64,000 nt of DNA from Schwartzia succinivorans DSM 10502 (GTDB taxonomy: Bacteria > Bacillota > Negativicutes > Selenomonadales > Selenomonadaceae). The notes under the pieces were generated by a model, which saw only the letters and a program-made list of their open reading frames with translations, did not search any database and was not told the DNA's origin. Positions 63,761 to 64,000 of the stretch are shown in pieces. How positions within the stretch are numbered: the first letter of the stretch is position 1; each line of letters opens with the position of its first letter. The stretch covers positions 124,001-188,000 of the forward strand of contig NZ_FQUG01000007.1 of assembly GCF_900129225.1 (NCBI RefSeq). Direction: 5' to 3'. The translations under genes and the position numbers were made by a program.

Positions 63761-64000
63761 TCATCCCCCTTTTTCGTTGCAGCAGCTTTTCGTGCGCTGC
63801 GGAAGAACTGATGCCAATACGCATAGTAATACGCGTCTTTTGCAAGCTCAAGCTTTTCTCCGATGCAGTCCATAAAGGAACGCAGCTCGTCACTTTGTAG
63901 CCGGACATGCTGCACATAAAACTGTTCGTCAAACATGGCATCCTCAAGACGCTTTCCGTTTACATCAACCGAATCGAGATGACTCTTGAAAGGACGACCA
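63757..64000 (-). CDS. CRISPR operon gene, partial (C-terminal part only)
   Basis: The last 80 codons of a gene that continues past the right edge; it ends TKKGDE and then TGA. The visible part is helical and charged (LRSFMDCIGEKLELAKDAYYYAYWHQFF). By context a small-subunit or Cas10-adjacent type III gene. The frame and stop are clear, the identity is not. Confidence 0.6.
   Translation of the reverse strand, partial: GRPFKSHLDSVDVNGKRLEDAMFDEQFYVQHVRLQSDELRSFMDCIGEKLELAKDAYYYAYWHQFFRSARKAAATKKGDE

Overview
The window looks like part of a large plasmid or chromid (secondary replicon) of a diderm, anaerobic Firmicute of the class Negativicutes, most likely a Selenomonas-like organism. The evidence for the lineage is an outer-membrane porin with an N-terminal coiled coil in a genome whose genes otherwise look Firmicute, a split two-subunit methylmalonyl-CoA mutase under a cobalamin riboswitch, and anaerobe genes (rubrerythrin, ferredoxin, DcuC). 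The evidence for an independent replicon is a Rep_3-type initiator with about 14 upstream iterons (36.3-36.9 kb, plus outliers at 38.1-38.3 and 23.8 kb), a parAB pair with parS-like palindromes (14.8, 16.9 and 40.65 kb), and an Xer-like recombinase beside a nested palindrome (48.3-49.5 kb). No rRNA or tRNA gene was seen. The species is inferred, not proven.

Layout. 0-2.2 kb: a large STAND NTPase running off the left edge, with a HEPN-like RxxxxxH motif, likely a defence protein, plus a helix-turn-helix remnant. 2.2-8.5 kb: metQ, threonine aldolase, thiW, an HD hydrolase, and a locus of a ribbon-helix-helix protein plus two secreted proteins that occurs twice, the first copy eroded and fused to an aldolase tail. 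8.6-14.7 kb: D-serine dehydratase, ferredoxin genes, rubrerythrin, a GGDEF protein and an AbrB-type membrane protein. 14.8-19 kb: partition genes and a PocR-domain hybrid histidine kinase. 19-24.3 kb: ketopantoate reductase, then a bioY-thiolase-acyl-CoA ligase operon with a BirA-like operator, HU and a GNAT enzyme.

24.4-31.8 kb: AdoCbl riboswitch, then mutA-mutB-meaB and an MsrA-like protein whose catalytic Cys is Ser; this is the succinate/propionate (methylmalonyl-CoA) module. 31.8-41.4 kb: MATE pump, deformylase, rep-azlC-azlD operon, origin, ADP-ribosylglycohydrolase, FliB-like and CofE-like genes, a small secreted repeat protein and a 35-residue ORF under a consensus promoter. 41.5-47.4 kb: a LysR-divergent set (M20 peptidase, DcuC, porin, secreted hydrolase) that looks like uptake and hydrolysis of a carboxylate or peptide substrate. 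47.4-48.5 kb: a non-coding stretch with a candidate structured RNA. 48.5-53.2 kb: recombinase, small proteins and three tandem paralogues of unknown function. 53.7-64 kb: a defence island with a coiled-coil McrB-like ATPase and a PD-(D/E)XK McrC-like nuclease, then cas6 and type III (III-D-like) RAMP genes continuing past the right edge.

Several dispersed repeats tie the window together: a 164-bp hairpin-rich MITE-like element (four copies), a short repeat that begins at or near gene stop codons (four copies), iterons, and parS-like sites. The strongest candidates for something undescribed are the HEPN-STAND protein, the McrBC-like pair beside the type III-D locus, the three-paralogue cassette, the palindrome/recombinase unit, and the minus-strand RNA at 47.6-47.9 kb.
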